Counted from the stretch's first letter, positions 1 to 13,325 are shown. The stretch: DNA of 64,000 nucleotides from Styela clava (GCF_964204865.1 NC_135251.1:21080001-21144000), one strand, 5' to 3'. Numbers and translations are program-made. The notes: generated by a model not told the origin, from the letters alone.

Positions 1-187
1 TATTATTGATCAACCAATGATGGTCACACCATGTTGTTGTTTTTGTTGTCATTGTTGAGAACACTTTAATCACATTTCGTTATACAATACCGTGTTTTCT
101 ATTAGGAATTTAAAAAAAAAAATTCATGAAGAAAATATATTCTAATACCTAATTTATGTAACTCGTTTCAAATTTTTAATTTCAGTA

Positions 188-224
188 ATGTCGGTGATAA
201 TGAAGAATTTTTTGTCCATTTTTG
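188..224 (+). CDS. Candidate first coding exon of the MAP3K19-like gene
   Basis: An ATG at 188 lies two bases after a good acceptor (TTTTTAATTTCAG, ending at 185). The 37-base reading runs to a GTATTT donor at 225. It ends with one base of a codon, which is exactly the phase that the exon starting at 512 needs. The encoded peptide is short (12 residues plus one base) and matches nothing I recognise. An acceptor so close to the ATG would fit a trans-splice acceptor or a 5'UTR intron. The true start could instead lie left of the window. The call rests on phase and splice sites only. Confidence 0.35.
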
Positions 225-511
225 GTATTTTAAATCTTTAATAAAAGGGTATTTATTTGGATTCAGATAAAATATAGCCTAGTTTTCTGCTTAACTACAA
301 TAAATTTGGAAATCTGTGGAGCAAAACACCATTGTTGAAATTATCAATATCCAAATTTAGATAGGCCTATGACGTTTCAAGTATTTGTATATAGAATTAG
401 TATTGTCATCCATCTATTGTTATACTATATGGGCATATTAATCTTCTGAATAAACCTTCTAAGCTAAGAAGTGAATATGAATATATTTTCATTGAAAGTT
501 TTCTTTAACAG

Positions 512-3500
512 TTGACAGATTAGTATCAGTAGAAGAACAAGATAATGAATCGTCACTACTGAACGGAGTTCGATATTCCAACCTTCCACCAATGTGGGAG
601 AATAAAAGAAGTCATCTGCGAAAAACAAAGTATTGAAAAATCAACTTTTAGTAATATCTTATTCTTATATTAGTATCATAGTTATCTTGGGGGGTGGGGA
701 CGAGCAGGCATCAAGGCGACTTACTTCTGATTAGTTTCTGGTCAAAAATGGGTCTGGAAACGGGTTCATCATTCAGACTTAATGGTGAAGGAAGCCATAA
801 CTCTACAATGGTTACATGCAACGACGAAGAGTCCAGCAATCCTTTTTGACATAGTTACCGCATTTCTCTTGAAAGTTAAATCCATGAGGTGCGATAGAGG
901 GCCCATTTTCAATTCAAGCTTATCCAATCTGCTAAGTTGAAGCCTATTCTCACCAGTTCACCCAGGATTATTAAATTAGGTTAGCAATGTGGCACCAGAA
1001 TGTATGATTCCAGTCTTTACAAACCTAAAGTTTCTTAGACATTGGTAGCTGATTTGCCAAGCTTTGTTCAGAGTGAAGGCACGAAAACTATCCCATAAAA
1101 CAATACTAGTTGTGAAGCTTATTATTAATAGAATGCTAAATTGCCTTTTACCTTGTCAGTTTTTAGTGAATATAAAATTGGAAAACTACATCTTGCTAAA
1201 ACTAAAAGAAAAACATTGGTAATGATTTTGCAGGAGCAGTTTGAATCTAAATACTCAACCTCTTCATCAACATCAATCTCGAACATCAACTCCTGGTGAA
1301 ATGAGAAGAAGCACTCTGTTGTTTGACTTAGAACAAAGTATGTTGTACAATATTGTCTTACGATAATTGCTCTTAATTTTAGATTAAAAACTATTACCAT
1401 ATAGCATATAACTTGGTCGAATGAAAGTGTCAAAAATATACAATAATTCTGCATTCAGATCAAAACCATTTAAAATACAACAATAAATCATTTTATAGAC
1501 ATGGATATCCAAGTTTCTTAGAATATACCGTAAGTTTAAGATACTTTCTACTTATCTTAGGGAGAGGAAAGTTGATAATAAGACTTGTCAACTGTATAGC
1601 TGTCTGTCATCTACTTATGAGCAAAGATTGCATATCGCAATAGCTAACTACGGTAGTTAACTATTGGGGCTCCCGAAGTATGCGAACCAAGATGGCGGAC
1701 ATCGGAATGTAATATGTGTACTAGGTTAGGGTTAGGCCATAATTTTGTGTATAAACACTACAGGAGGCTCTTGGATAGTCTTCGAACTGATAATAGGACT
1801 AAAATAAGGAAAATTGGAAAAAAATAATCGCCTAACCCTAACCAGTTGGCAGTTACCCATGTTACGTTCCGATGTCCGCCATCTTGGTTCGCATACTTCG
1901 GGAGCACCTAACTATTTTAGGTGTATGGGCTGTGATGGTGGATGAACATTACTATCTAGAATTTTGTGGCAATTACTCTCTGGTGGTGAAGCCGTCAGAA
2001 ATCTTCCCACACGAAATCATTCCCAACATAATCAACCAACGAGAGCCAACTTTGAGATTAAAAGTAATCAAGCTGGTTGGCCTCATAATTGAAAACATTT
2101 ATATTAAAATGGATGAGTTTCTTTGGTGTTAATGGACTCACTTAGTTGCTCATTGATACTTTTATTGTACAAATCATCGCACTTTTGACCTTAAATTGCA
2201 GTAAGCCCTTTCGGAAGTCGTGCCAATACTCCAAGACTTTCGTCTCGTCAAAGCACAAGGAGTCGAATCCTGGATCCAATCCCTCATAAACCAACAGTAT
2301 TAAATAACAATGGAGAAGAAATATCTGACAGAATATCTCCTCCACTCTATTCATCCGGTGTTCCTGTGAGTATGGGTCACCCAGGAACACCACAGCTTCA
2401 ACCACTGAGACATCGTGCTTCCACACCCCAAGTTATAATTGAAGATGAAGGCTTACTGCAATTTATGCCGAAGAGAAGACAATCTCTTGATCCAATTGCA
2501 AGGTATTAAGGCGATTAACTTGTGGTGTTGAATTAAGCATAAATCTTAATGTGCTTTTATGTTCATTGTAAAACTTTAGGTGATATTTGGCACAACTATT
2601 GAAGGAGGTATACCTCCATATGTTGTGTATCGAGTTGAGGTCTTAGAGGATTGGATCCTTGTTATTTTTTTCAATTAGAATTTCAGTTCACACAAAATAA
2701 TGTCTGAGTGCTTGTGAACTAAATATAATTATAACCTATTATAGTTTGGTAATACTGTTATTTTTAGTACTATATAAACTTTCAGTTTGCTATAAAACAG
2801 TGTATACCAAGTTGTAAAAAGCCTGCAAATGCTTGTTTGTTTTACAATAAATAAATTCTTTCATGTTATCTTATGGGTGTCAGACTATAAATTTTATATC
2901 TTATCACAGCACATGTAAACGACCACCATCAAGAAATGGTTTAATGCCAGAAATGGATGAAAGCATTTCTGAAAATATGGTTGATCAAGACCAAGACATA
3001 GAGAGAGAAAATGCAGAAATTTTTGGACCTGCTAAGGCTGACATACTATTAAATCTAAGATATTCTCCATCTGGGACATCACCTCCAGCTTACACATTCT
3101 CTTCAAAACCTCAAAATAATTATGTTGGTTTACATGATCACGATCAGTTGAAAACGTCCAAAACTATGAAAAAAAGAAGGCCAGGTACAGGGCTCATTAG
3201 TCCTGCTTTAAGAGCTGAAACGGCTTTTTCCCAGCATAAAATACAGAAAACAACAATTCAAAAAGATACTGATGTCAGTGACGCCAATGGGATTCAGGAC
3301 ACTGAAGTCAAACGCCTCACAAATCATATGGAAATGTCACACCGAAACAATAATTTTGACTGTGATAATAAAAGCGTTTGGGATAGTTCAACAGAACCCA
3401 ATAAAGAAGAAATGCAGAAGACAATCTCAAATTCTAATATTGTAGATGAATGTGCTATTTCCCAGAGTCATAAAGGTTATAGTATTGACATAAAGCAGCC

Positions 3501-6500
3501 AATCTCCTTTGTAAGTCTCGAAGAACTCGAAGCATCATCTCCAATATTTGCTGAGTCAATAACAAGGGACGACGAATCACAAAAAGTAAATACTGGTGAA
3601 GTAGAAATCTCGACGAATGTTTTTTCAAACGGTAACTCCAATAACATGGAGTATTTGACTAATAAAGACGAGGGTACTTTTTCACTGCAGGTTTCTGATA
3701 AAATATCAAGTGTGGACAAACAAATAAACCCATTTGAGAGGCAAACCTCAGTTAAATTAGTTGTTTCAGAGCAAGACAGTGCAGTGTCAATTACTTTAAC
3801 ACCACCTGAAGAACATATATCTCAGGTAGAAGTGAAGCAATCTAATTCTGTTGCAAAAAAGACATCGTTATCATCTAGAGCTGCTGAAGCAACAAACAGA
3901 TTATACGAACCTCCAAAGAAAGTGTTGTCAAAAGTATCGAACATATTAAATAAAAATCAAATGAGACCCGGAAGAAGTAAAAGTAAAAGTCAGATATTGA
4001 GTAACGATCGTGATAGATCTATGAGCTCAGATAAATCAAAAACACAACAAAAAGCAAAACCAAAGAAAGTAACAAACACTATGGGATCAAGACCATCAAA
4101 CTTGAAACCAAAGAAAGCAAGAAGTACAATACCAGATAAATCGAAGCAGAAGCCTACCACGAGCAAACAAGTCGAGCAAAAATCCAATGGAAATAAAAAT
4201 GAAAACGAACGGTCAGCACGGATCGCTAAAGGCCTCGAGTATGAAAAACGAACAGAGAAGACGTTACGTCGTATAGAGGAGCGTTTAAACTCACCCGCTG
4301 TGAAATCAAAACGTGATAATGACCACAGCTCTCAGAGGAGTACAATGGCTAGTACACCGGTGATTGTGGAGGCGTATCCTAAGTGTGACGAGGATGAGGA
4401 AAACTTACTAGATAAAGTGAGAGTAACTGTTCCAAATGTGTCCTACCCACGGCGGATAAAATCAGCATCAGCTAGAAAGCCGAAGACCCAGTCAGCCAAT
4501 AAAAAGCGAAGAGATTGTAAAACCCCGACTGGTGATAATGAAATTTGTGTGACAAATCCACAAAACAGAGATAAAATTGTACGGGCAACCTCTGCAGGAC
4601 TTGTTATAGAAAAAGGCTTGAGGCAATCTGGTAGACCAAAGAAGGGTAGAAAAGGAAAATACGTTCCGGAAATTGAACCTGAAAATGAATTACCAGCAGA
4701 TTTCGATCCTTTGAAACATGCTATTCTGTCAGGACCAGATTGGCATGTTGTTGCAGCAAAAAATTATGAAAATAAATCAGAAATGGGTACAGAACTAGTT
4801 TTAGAAGAAAATCATGGTGCAGGTGACACGTCATCCTCTATCAATGACAAATTAACCCTTTTCACACATGGTGAAATTTCTAATGAAAATTACACTGCAC
4901 CATTAAGTCCAATACAAGAAGTTTGCAGCAGTGGGCAAAGCTCTCTTAGAACAAACTCTTCAACTCTTTTCTGTAACAATGAAAATACAACTAATATCGA
5001 TAAATCACGTCAAGAGATATCAAACACAGATCAAATCGCTTCTGAGAAATCAATAGAAGATAAGTTGAAAGACACTTTACACATAAATGCTATTGAAATT
5101 GAAAACCCAACACAAAACAGAAATTTGCAAGATGATATTAACCCTTTCACTAAGAAAGCAGACGAATCGAACAATGTTAAATTAATTACAAATGCCATGG
5201 TCAGAAATTGTTCATCACCAAATGAGTATGGTATAGAGGAGATACCACTGCCTGATAATCCTTCCATAAAACATTTACCTCCTAATCAAATTGACTGCTT
5301 TAAAGACATAGAAACGAAAAACTTGTTGGACGATCCTCAGTTTATTGCAATAAAAAACATTGATGGTTCTGATGTCATTATAAAAGATGAAAAATTGGTA
5401 TTCTCGTTTTCACATTCTGGAGAAAAATTAAAGCAATCACTCGGTGATACTGATGAAGTGTTTCTTCCTGTTGTGGAATCTGCTGATACAGGTATTACCC
5501 AATTTCAAAATAATGTTTTTTTACAACAATAATATTCATAAATTTTTTTTTTTTTAATTTCATCTATTGTTACTTCATCAAAGCATTGAAAAGCACACAT
5601 ATATAGTGTTGAGAAGGGTAAGGGTATAATGGAATGGGATTTCATATTCATCGTCGAATAGAGGAAAGGCATCCTCTCGCGCAAGTTACCACTTGAGATT
5701 CGATTAGGATTCTTAGACTGGTAATGATTGTTAAATCAAACTCTTCTCACACATTTTCATATCCATAGGATTCGAAGCTTTTATCAAATCTTGGCATAAA
5801 AAATTGTGTAGTATGTCAATAAGCCCAATAATTAAGAGAATACAATCATGTTTATTATGATATTTACCTAAACTAACTGTGTGCATTATATCATCGATAT
5901 AGAACTACCTGGTGGCAGTCACAGCTAGGTTAGGCAATATTAAATATGTCCTATAAAAATATTCTATTACCGATGATAAGTTTAGATTTATAAAATCTTT
6001 ATGCAATTTTCAAATTTCTTTTACTTTTATCAGATTCAATTCTGAATGAAAGTCGGTCACCTTCTGATGATAAAGGGGAAAGAAATAATGAAAGTGAAGA
6101 AGATAATGATGAAACAGATGAAGATGAACTTGACGTCGCAGCAAAATTGCAGAAAATAATGCGATCCATGCGACAGAGATCTGAACTTGATGCTCATACA
6201 TTAATAAATTACAGAAAATCACAAGACGAAAATGATTCTGAAGCAAACAGTGACGCATCTTCAGAAAATGACACAGATATAGGAACTCTAACTGCGAAAG
6301 AACTTGAAACGAAATATTGGAAAGAATATTATAAAACGCCTGTGCTAGAACCAGGAGTATTATCATTGTTGTTCGGTGAAGACAATTCATCACTACAGCC
6401 TAATCCTGATCTAGTCTCAAGAGATTCAGTACCGCTGAGTAAAGTTCATTTTCCGAATCAAGTTGAAGATTTTCTCGGGGAAAGTGAGGGATTTAAGCTA

Positions 6501-9500
6501 GATAGCAGTACAACAGATCATTACAGCAAAAATGAAAATTTTAAATCTAGTGACGGAAATGAAGAAATGCCAGAAAATTATGATTTTATTCCATTTGAGC
6601 GATTTCCCAGTTGCGCTACTAATTCTTCCGAAAACACTCTTATTGGAGATATTCCCTTCCAAAATATAGATGAAAAACATGATATGAACGCCAATGAAAT
6701 ATTTCAATCTGTGGATGATATGGACAATTTCTCATCTCTTCAAAATAATGATTCTGATGATGAAGAAATTATGCTGGAACTTGAAAAAACATTGCAAGCG
6801 CCATCAGATTCAGAGAATACAGTTGAAGGTAAACCGAAGAAAATACTAATATAGTATAGGTCCTCATGCTGGTATATTTCACATTTTGTGCAGCAGTGAT
6901 CATACCCTCAAATGTTTATATAATCACCATTCTTTAGTCACAGTATATTAATAAATAATCATTGCATTTAAATTAAGCTTCATTTGGAAAGGTTGCTCAC
7001 AATTTTGTTGTGTGGATCTCTGAATCAAATCGCTATTTTATGTTGTCTATCTTTAAATGAATTCTCGTAACATCAATTTCAGAATGAACAACATGCAACA
7101 TAACCAAATGTGTATCTAAGTAGTATGTTAAAGTCATATTTACAACAGAATTGCGAATGCAATGCCAATCTGAATTTATCATCCCTGTTAATTCTTATTT
7201 CAATCTTCTGGACAAATGTTTTTTACACCAATGATAACGTTTACAGAGGTTAATTAGGCAAGCAAGTTTGTAAACAAATAATAGTCTTAGCTTGGTTATA
7301 AAAAATTCATTTTCAATCTAGATCTTGAATATTTTTTTACTAGATATATGATTTAAAATGACTAGTTGTCTTGGTACTTTTATCCCATTTTTAAAAAAAA
7401 ATTGTCTTGCATGTACGGAATGCATGTACGGAAAAGTTTTAATCGACAAGCTTACAAGATATTTTCTTATAAAATTTCAGATAACGAGAATAAATTTGAT
7501 GATGAAGATTCTAGACCAAATTCCGCTGGATCGTTCAAAGGTCTTAAATTAACTCAACAAACTTTACGACAACATAATAAAGAACAAGAGAAAGTTTCAG
7601 AACAAGAAGAGAATAATCAATCATCTTCTATGTATCATATTCAAAAGTATAAAGTATCAGATAGGGTATGTATGTTCAACATGATTTGTTAGGTTCCTTT
7701 TTTTTTCAAGGGTCCAAATTAAAGACGTTTCTTCTGGCTGAAAAATAGAATTTTTCAATTTGGCATAACTGATCCTAATATTTGTCACTCTGTTTATTGA
7801 TTTATTTGGTAAGCTCTCAACCTGAGATTTAAACTTGCCATGTGATCTTGGGATAAGATATGATTTTTGTTAGGCCATAATTTCAGGTACAAATACTACG
7901 GGAGTCACTTGGCTAGTCCTCGAACTCATAATAGAACTAAAATAAGGAAAATTGGAATAAAATTATGGCCTAACCCTAACCTGGTTTACATACTACGTTT
8001 CGGTGTCTGCCATCTTGGTTCGCCTTCTACAGGAGTACCCAATGTTTGATTCCCCAGCGATCCTATATCCCCAGCGAAATTCGAACCTGCGAACTTATAG
8101 TGGATACTTAGAAGTACGATGGCAAGTTTGCTCATAGTGCTTACCAATGTTCCCTCTAATTTCTTGTAGTATGTGTGCGCAGAAATTTTGATGTGTGCGC
8201 ACTTTTTTGGAAATGGCTAATATTTGTGCAAAAACCAATGAAGAGATTTTGGCATTCTAACCGGGTAATGAGTGGGCCAACAACAAACTTTCTCAACCTG
8301 CCAACCGAGGAAATTGTTACATTACATCAAAATACGTCTGTGCGCAGTAAATCTATGCGTGTGCGCAGCCTCTGAAAGCTGTGTGCGCGCGCACACGCAC
8401 TGGTGCTTACTGCTTATCATGATATGCCAAGTGTCAAGGCCTTTCTTATCACCCTTTATTACTTTGTAACATTTATGAGATTTATATTATTATTTAATCT
8501 TTAATTTTCAGCTCAATATGCAATCAAGAGCATCTGCTTTCACAAAAACAACAGAATATAGTCAGAATTCTGACAGCACAATGAAAGCTGAGCTTGATAC
8601 TGCTGCATGTTTGGGATGGAGAAAAGGAAAAGAGCTTGGACATGGATCATATGGAACAGTGAGAATCAGAATTTGTTTGTTACTCATTTGAATTTTGTTA
8701 AAAGCTGAGTTTCATGACTTACATAGGAGCAGAACTAAGTCTGAGTATCCTATGGAAGATATATGGTAAACTATGGCTTTTTGTCTGATTACCATTCCAG
8801 GATAAGTATGGGAATATATTAACCTGTTAATTGCCAATGCTTTTTTTTTTTGAGCATTGCGGATGAATATCCATTGCTGTCAGAAAAGGCAATTATAATT
8901 TTATTACCCTACATGTGTGAGGCAGCATTTTCAGCTCTTATTGATATGCTAATAAAATACAAGTCAAGACTTGCCGTAGAGTTGGCCTACGAGTTTGCTA
9001 GTCACAAATTGCTCCGAGAATCGATGAATTGTCCACTGAAAAGCATCCTCATCCATTACTTTAATGTTGTTTGTGTTGTTATTGAAACAGTATCCTTCCT
9101 TGTTGGTTAGGCACAGAAATTGATATGACATATAATGGGCGTCCATCAAAACTAAGATTCACAAACAGGGGTCCACACTGCAAAAAGTTTGGGAAACTCT
9201 GAGTTAGTGAAATGATGCTTGTATGAATCATTCAGTGACAGCAAAAAGTCAGGAAATACATTTTTTTCATGAATATTATATGAAAGATTCAAACCTATCA
9301 CTTTCACAATAGAATGCTGCAAAATCTGTTATTAAATTGATTTGAAAGTTATTGCTCGATTTTATATCATGTCAGTTTGTTTTACTATGCGCTTTCAGTG
9401 TTTTTGGTAGTCTGACACATTCTTTTTTTACACGTTTTTGATTTTGTCCCAAGTTGTGCTCATCTTCCGGGTAACTCTGCGATTTTTTGTTCGTTCGTTT

Positions 9501-12449
9501 TTTTTTATGTTGTTTCGTTTTATGTCAGAAGGACCAAAATAAAATTAGTTTATTGAAAGCTTGCCATTTGCTATCACTCATGTACAAATCCTCATCTGTA
9601 AGTCTTTCAATTCTACAGAAATGGTTTATTACTAGGGATAATTTCATTGAATAGTATAATTTTGAAGAGGCTATCTTCTTAAGCGATACATGATATTCAT
9701 TTTTATTTTTGAGTAACATAAAATTACTTAGTCTCACTACAACTCCAAGCCATGCTGTTATTCACATTGCCTTCTCCAGGTGTATGAAGGTCTTACAAGA
9801 GATGGACAGTTGATTGCAGTAAAGCAGGTTGAACTACCTGTACATGATCGTCAAACTGCAGAGAAAGAGTTCAAACAAATACAACTTGAAGTTGATTTAC
9901 TTAGAGCATTAAGACATGAAAATATTGTCAGGTAAGTTGCTTTGATCTGAATTTTATTTAACAAAATCTTCATTGATACAACTGCTGCTGGTGAAGACTG
10001 GATTGGATGAGAGGCTGTGTTTTGCCAGACCGTTTTATACGCTTTCGCATTCTCTGAGCTACATATGAAAATCCTATCCTAATGCAAACGCATGTTTTCA
10101 ATGTTAGCATGATGAACCAACCTTTGTAAAAAAGGAATAATATGATTAAAACAATGGGACCCACCAGTAGATAACAGCAATAAATGTATTTTGATAACAT
10201 TTTCTTTGGTGAAATATTTAAGAACCTTATGGACTAATGAAAAAATTTGACAGCAAAACAATTGGCATTGAATTTTACATTGAAGCGGCGTGTTCGAAAT
10301 AATTTTGAGAATGAAATATACAGAGGTGTTATTCCTGGATACTCTGTGTGGTATCTACCATGCACAGGCGTGGAAAATAAATATTGCTTTTTAGTGTACA
10401 GTCTTTGGAAGATATTTATTTGTCACTAGAACCCACTGCTTATTTGCAATTATTATCATTTCTCATATTTTTGTGTTAGCTTACTTGGAACATCATTGGA
10501 AGGAAATATGGTCCTGATTTTCATGGAACATATAGCTGGTGGATCAATATCATCAATTCTGCAGCAATATGGTCCTTTGAAAGAAAGAATCTTCAGAAAA
10601 TACACCAAACAGATTTTAAACGGTGTTGAATATTTACATGAATCGTCTGTTGTTCACAGGTATAACATCGAATCATACTTTATTTTGGTAATCACACGAT
10701 GGAGCTTTTTTGAAACTGTTTTTTTCTATTGTTAGAGATATAAAGGGCAGTAACGTGATGTTGATGACATCAGGAATAATCAAACTCATTGATTTTGGAT
10801 GTGCAAAGCGTTTGAAAGAGAATTCATTTAAAAGAGAATCAGAGAATAGCGATGATGGAAGATTATTAAAATCATTACGTGGTACTCCATATTGGATGGC
10901 ACCAGAAGTTATAACTTCTGAAGGGCACGGACCAAAAAGCGATATTTGGTATTTGTTTAAATTTTGTCTTTTAAGTGTTTTTGAATTGTATATTATGAGT
11001 TATCTGAGACTCACTAATCACTATTTGTTTGACCTTGGTAGAATATTGCAAGCTCACCATCCATATGGGATAAGTGTTTACACTAGGATTACTGAACTCG
11101 GCGGTGTTGCGCGTCATGCTAAGTGTTAGGAATGCGGTCACCACTGCACCACTGATTACCCCGCATGAGTTTGCAGGTTCAAATTCCATGTGGGAATAGT
11201 TATTTGCGAGAAAATTGCTGGACTCCTCGCTGCCTAAGGGTTTTATCACGTAACCACTGGTTGGTTATGGCTTCTTCCACCATCAAGTCTTCCCGACTAA
11301 TCGTATACCCGACATGGACTTCACTGCCAACCATGCCTCTGCATCTGCAATGGTTTCACAATCCGTCTGCACACCTTTGCTCTGCAAAAGGCTCTACACA
11401 AGCAATAGTTTATTCATAGTAGCTTTTATGGAATTTGTTTCAGTTTGCATTGCCTACTCAATTTTTTTTCATCCTGGGTGAGGTGGAGTTAGTTGTTTTT
11501 AATCCAAGACCATTGAATTTTGACACTAACATAGCTAGGTCTAAAAAACTGCTAAGTGTTCCCAATTTGATTTGTGAGCTCTTACTTCCATATTCGATCT
11601 AGATTGATAACTTGTTTTCTTTTATTTTTCCTCTTTGGGATATGTATGAAAATCCGATCCTTAATGCAACTTTGTCGTAAGGACACTAAAATGTAAATTC
11701 ACTTCTGTGTCATTCCACATATGTTTATTACATACTGTGATATTGACAGGAGCATCGGATGTACTGTTTTTGAAATGGCAACAAAAAAGCCTCCTCTTCG
11801 AGACAAGGAGCCTTATCAAGCAATGTATTACATTGGTGATGGTAACAAAATGCCGGAATTGCCAAGACCACAATTTTCAAGATCAGCAGTTGACTTTGTT
11901 AGAAAATGTTTGATAAGGTAAGTTCTTATTCAACAACAATTATGGACAATGCCTTCAAGGGTTTTCTGTCAAGGGATTCATCCTGTCGGTATTTGGCTTA
12001 GAACAGACAAGTTATCACACGCTCATTCTAATGCAGACACCCTGAGCCAGCTATGCTCATAAATCTGTCTTGTCACTTACATTGGCATGAACTTCAAGTG
12101 TTATGGAGGAAAATTTACCAGCAGTTCTGTAAACTACCTTGCAACAAAGGGGAATTATTCAATCCTATTGCACATAATCATTTGATACAAAATTCAAATA
12201 TCATGGGGTATTTGATGGTGCAAATTAAAAACACATTCCATGTGTTTAGCATGATGCATCAACTGCTAGGACTCTTTTGCGATATGCGATAACCATATTT
12301 TAGAGAATTCTGTGTGACTTTATTATCTCAATCTTTTGTGATTTTGCAGGAAACCTGATGACAGACCGACAGCAAATGAACTCCTTAATCACAGGTTTAT
12401 TTTGCATAAAAAGAAAAGAAAGCCAGACAAGAAGGAAGATGTGGATTAA
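512..12449 (+). CDS. MAP3K19: MAP3K19 (YSK4)-like serine/threonine protein kinase, 12 exons
   Basis: Coding exons: 512-629, 1234-1337, 2202-2502, 2910-5491, 6034-6828, 7481-7665, 8512-8658, 9780-9931, 10480-10659, 10736-10948, 11750-11917, 12350-12449 (TAA). All have GT..AG borders and compatible phases, giving about 1,680 residues without the candidate first exon. The first 1,370 or so residues are low-complexity, rich in Ser, Lys, Asn and acidic residues, and probably disordered. The C-terminal 280 residues are a STE-type kinase domain: Gly loop GHGSYGTV, AVK lysine, HRD split by an intron, DIKGSN, DFGCA, GTPYWMAPEV, and SIGCTVFEMATKKPP in subdomain IX. The segments GGSISSI, KYTKQIL and GIIKLIDFGCA match vertebrate MAP3K19 as I know it better than MEKK2/3. 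The family acts upstream of MAP kinases (JNK, ERK, p38). The catalytic residues look intact. Introns hold MITE, hAT and SINE insertions. The N-terminal exons are assigned to this gene by continuity of phase, not by homology. Confidence 0.88.
1666..1908. mobile_element. MITE family A, copy 1, with perfect 8-bp target duplication
   Basis: The element has terminal inverted repeats of about 47 bases, starting GGGGCTCCCGAAGTATGCG on the left and mirrored on the right. Both arms contain CCAAGATGGCGGACATC. An inner inverted pair, GGTTAGGGTTAGG and CCTAACCCTAACC, follows. TAACTATT is repeated exactly on each side (1658-1665 and 1909-1916). There is no coding capacity. It lies in the second visible intron of the MAP3K19 gene. 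The GG start with an 8-bp duplication does not settle the superfamily (hAT, Merlin or another). Confidence 0.93.
7869..8040. mobile_element. MITE family A, copy 2, left end missing
   Basis: The internal sequence (TTAGGCCATAATTT, AAAATAAGGAAAATTGGAA, CCTAACCCTAACC) and the right arm (GCCATCTTGGTTCGC, ending AGGAGTACCC) match copies 1 and 4. The left terminal repeat is gone. It is more diverged than the copies at 1.7 and 21.2 kb. It is intronic, directly upstream of a SINE fragment and a hAT MITE. Confidence 0.8.
8046..8136 (-). mobile_element. tRNA-derived SINE head, reverse orientation
   Basis: Read on the minus strand this gives CGCAGGTTCGAATTTCG, close to a Pol III B box (GGTTCGAANNC), preceded by about 55 bases of tRNA-like sequence. 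The A box is weak. It is interrupted at its upstream edge by the hAT MITE at 8145. No intact tRNA cloverleaf could be drawn. Confidence 0.5.
8145..8402. mobile_element. Non-autonomous hAT-type MITE with perfect 8-bp target duplication
   Basis: This 258-bp element begins CAATGTTCCCTCTAATTT and ends GCACACGCACTG. It is flanked by exact direct repeats GTGCTTAC at 8137-8144 and 8403-8410. The CA...TG ends and the 8-bp duplication are hAT hallmarks, and a CANTGTTCCCTCTAA terminus is typical of several animal hAT families. The interior is rich in TGTGTGCGCA-like steps, which can form Z-DNA. There is no reading frame of note. It sits in a MAP3K19 intron. Confidence 0.85.
8840..9201 (+). mobile_element. 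hAT transposase 3' fragment (ZBED5/SCAND3-like)
   Basis: The frame from 8850 reads EYPLLSEKAIIILLPY, then CEAAFSALIDMLIKYKSRL. This is the C-terminal hAT dimerisation region with its CEAxFSAL block. Downstream, GTCCACACTGCAAAAAGTTT then GGGAAACTCTG is a typical hAT right terminus (reverse complement CAGAGTTTCCCAAAC). The 5' end and the target duplication were not found. The coding part is broken after about 60 residues, so this is a dead fragment within a MAP3K19 intron. Confidence 0.78.
11093..11203 (+). mobile_element. tRNA-derived SINE head
   Basis: It carries a near-perfect Pol III B box, GCAGGTTCAAATTCC (11173-11187). Upstream of it are CGGCGGTGTTGCGCGTCATG, which could act as an A box, and GAATGCGGTCACCACTGCAC. 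The block GAATGCGGTNACCACTG recurs at 21.88 kb, so this is an interspersed family and not a tRNA gene. The acceptor arm does not pair. The body may extend to about 11,400. It sits in the kinase-domain intron 10949-11749. Confidence 0.6.
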
Positions 12450-13325
12450 GTCACATTGTTTTAAAACATTAGTTGCGCATATCAAAAATGTTTAAACAGC
12501 CTCTGCCAATCAGAAAAGACTATTACTATTCAACTGTGGATTTCATATATAATATATGCAAATTTGCAACCATAGTACCTTTTCACCAGGTGATAAAGTG
12601 CCAAAGAACACAATCTCAACTATGTAAAACAAAATATTGGATTTTTTTATACTGTTAGGTCCAATTGTTGCTTCCATTTTTTAAAATATTTTGTACGTTT
12701 TTTGTATATCCCAATTTTTATACAATTTTGTTAGAAATTTCTCACATCTTTAGAAAATGATATTCCATAAAGTGGCTTGGCATTTGAATACCTCTAGACT
12801 GAATAACTTGTTCCATATCAGTAAAAAAAACAATGGTTACGTAAAACATCTTACAAAATGGTAAGATTGTCTTTTACTATATAATCATGGGGATTGATTG
12901 TATATTTGTATCTATATGATCTGTGCATTTTCTACTGCTTCTTCCATTTATATTGAATTCAACTTTTTCCTTACTTCAAATCAAAATGAAATCAGCCAAC
13001 GTGTACAATGTTAAATTATTTTACAATGCTTTCAGATTAAAACGAATCAAATGTCAGTCCCGTACCTCAACTATCGTTGTTCATCTATGTTTATTTGTAA
13101 ATGTGTTTTTATTAAAACTTTTTCAACAAACCTGCTGGCAGGTTCTAAATAATGATTTTTTTATAACAATGATTTACCTAGTTTTAAACTTGCCTCTTCT
13201 TCACTACGATATTTTTTTCTATGAAATTCATTCAGTGATTAAATTAAGTTCTTTCACGATACTGTGACTGTTCCATTTTCTGTACATTGGAAATAAGATT
13301 TTATATTTTAAGTATCATTTATGAT

